From the NCBI GenBank assembly GCA_964549595.1, contig CAZJWK010000057.1, positions 1-16,698 of the forward strand: a stretch of 16,698 bases of DNA. Reading direction: 5' to 3'. Numbering within the stretch: the first letter of the stretch is position 1; each line of letters starts with the position of its first letter. Below, piece by piece: positions 15,603 through 16,698 of this stretch. Source of the DNA: CAZQQN01 sp964549595 (lineage in GTDB: Bacteria > Bacteroidota > Bacteroidia > CAILMK01 > CAYYUA01). The position numbers and the translations under genes were made by a program. The notes below the pieces were generated by a model. That model was not told the origin of the DNA and did no database searches. It worked only from the letters and a program-made list of their open reading frames with translations.

Positions 15603-16698
15603 TCAATCAAACCCTAAATACCGTCCTAAAAATTCCAGCAAGTAAACCGGTAAATAGGCCACTTTATAAGCTTTACCAGCAAACTTTGTTTCGCAGTAGC
15701 CAAATTGCCAGGGGTCTGATTGAACCGCTAATCCGTTTTCTACTTCATCCAGGAAAGACAAAAGGGCCTTAGCCGGCTTTTTGGCAGAAGCTTTGACTTC
15801 CAGGCCAACCATACGGTCATTTAATGGATAGCAAAAACCAATTTCAGCTTCTCCCTTATGGCGGGGCTTGGCCCAGTAAAACAACTTTTCCCTGTTTACG
15901 ATTTTGGCCCCGATTAATGTTTGACCAGCCATTTGTTCCATGATTCGTCCGCGGAATTGCTCTTCCCATTTGCTGGGTTTAAGGATATAATCAAGGGCAT
16001 TTAACTGTTGATGCACGCAAAACCCCAAATCCGCAAATAGCCACTTATGCTTACGTTGGGATTTCTCCTGCAAAGGGACTTTTCTGGAATCGGTCTGAGG
16101 TACTTTATGCAGTAACCTTACTTTAGCAAGGGTGTCAGAAGCCTTATGAACCTCACGTGTTTTGAACTGATTTTGCCCCACCTGCACATAAGCCGCATTA
16201 GACCCACCTAGCTGCGGAACCGTCATCAAAACATGATCCAGGTATTTGACTTGTGCTGAAGCGCTGTATTTGTAAAGGTCTTCCCGAAAAGCCTGGAGCG
16301 AATCCTCGTAAATTTTTTGGACTGCTCTTATGTCCTGTTTTGATTGCCATAGCCGAACGGCTTCCGGCATACCACCAACCATAAGGTACTCGTAAAAATA
16401 TTGCCGGAAAACTTCCCTAAAATTGGCGGGTAACGTATCATTCAGTGAAAGGTTTGCTGCATATTCCACCAATCCTTGCTCTCCCCGTGATTGTAAAAAC
16501 TCCATGAAGGTCATGGGATACAAGTCCATGAAAGTAACACGGCCAACCGGGAATTCAATACCTTCTTTCTGTAAAACAGGCTCTAAAAGGGAACCAGCAG
16601 CAATCAAATGCCAATGCGGCTTTTCTTCCTCTACAAACGGCAAAAGATGGATAAACCTTGGAGATTCCTGAACTTCATCCACAAAAATCTCCCACTAA
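15603..16698 (-). pseudogene. Headless AAA/DUF4143 ATPase
   Basis: C-terminal part of an AAA-type ATPase with a DUF4143 domain, a family of unknown role whose members often travel between genomes. The open part (GTG at 16682) starts inside the Walker B strand: I-F-V-D-E-V-Q-E-S-P, with the Asp-Glu pair intact. Next come the sensor-like segment L-I-A-A-G-S-L-L and P-V-G-R, the DUF4143 core with Y-L-M-V-G-G-M-P-E-A-V, and a nuclease-like end with G-L-E-V-K-A. The Walker A half, roughly 70 residues in this family, is missing. Reading upstream in the same frame gives W-E-I-F, then a TAG at 16697-16695, so it is not merely cut by the window edge. An upstream frameshift, nonsense mutation or insertion could explain this. 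Without Walker A it should not hydrolyse ATP. Codon use otherwise looks normal, so the break may be recent. Confidence 0.7.
16681..16698 (-). repeat. 18-bp right-edge copy of the inverted repeat
   Basis: Its reverse complement equals 7332-7349. It contains the TAG that closes the ATPase frame, and the window ends exactly at the limit of the match, so the true length cannot be seen. Confidence 0.6.

Overview
The window reads as a chromosomal stretch of a Bacteroidota bacterium; Cytophagales-like is my guess, not proven. Several starts are preceded by the Bacteroidota -7 promoter consensus TAnnTTTG (before the LysM, NfeD, YbjN and RNA-helicase genes), I see no clear Shine-Dalgarno sequences, and several products are typical of the phylum: an M16 lipoprotein, two outer-membrane barrel proteins, a TrpB2-type enzyme and a YbjN-like protein. 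I found no rRNA, tRNA, CRISPR array, phage gene or intact transposon.

Layout. Bases 1-333 carry no convincing gene. A forward pair follows: a 991-aa M16 zinc-peptidase lipoprotein (334-3309) and an outer-membrane barrel protein (3392-4213). On the minus strand come a small membrane protein (4230-4532) and dprA (4659-5756). dprA is divergent from a stand-alone TrpB2-type tryptophan synthase beta gene (5861-7237). Next on the minus strand are an O-antigen ligase/polymerase-like membrane protein (7436-8695) and, upstream of it, a secreted protein with two LysM domains and a C-terminal RlpA-like domain (8772-9785). A compact divergent promoter region separates these from a forward NfeD-type membrane serine protease (9944-11359) and a PorT-like barrel (11394-12011).

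The second half is all minus strand. A tight cluster YbjN-like gene (12727-13158), double-CDGSH iron-sulfur protein (12447-12707) and aroQ (11990-12421) is probably an operon; aroQ overlaps the barrel gene tail-to-tail by 22 bp. A DEAD-box RNA helicase with a DbpA-type RNA-binding tail follows (13432-15051), then 551 bp without a gene, then a headless AAA/DUF4143 ATPase (15603-16682) that runs to the window edge.

Most genes are housekeeping or cell-envelope functions and I see no clear new multi-gene defence or metabolic system. The most unusual signal is at the right edge: the ATPase frame is closed by an in-frame TAG just upstream of its Walker B strand, and the last 18 bases of the window occur again, inverted, at 7332-7349. 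This suggests a repeated or mobile sequence whose end broke the ATPase gene, or a contig end lying in a repeat. Other points worth checking are a one-residue shorter active-site lid in AroQ, a LysM/RlpA-like fusion with a fresh 33-bp duplication, an NfeD gene without its usual stomatin partner, and a perfect hairpin between the CDGSH and aroQ genes.
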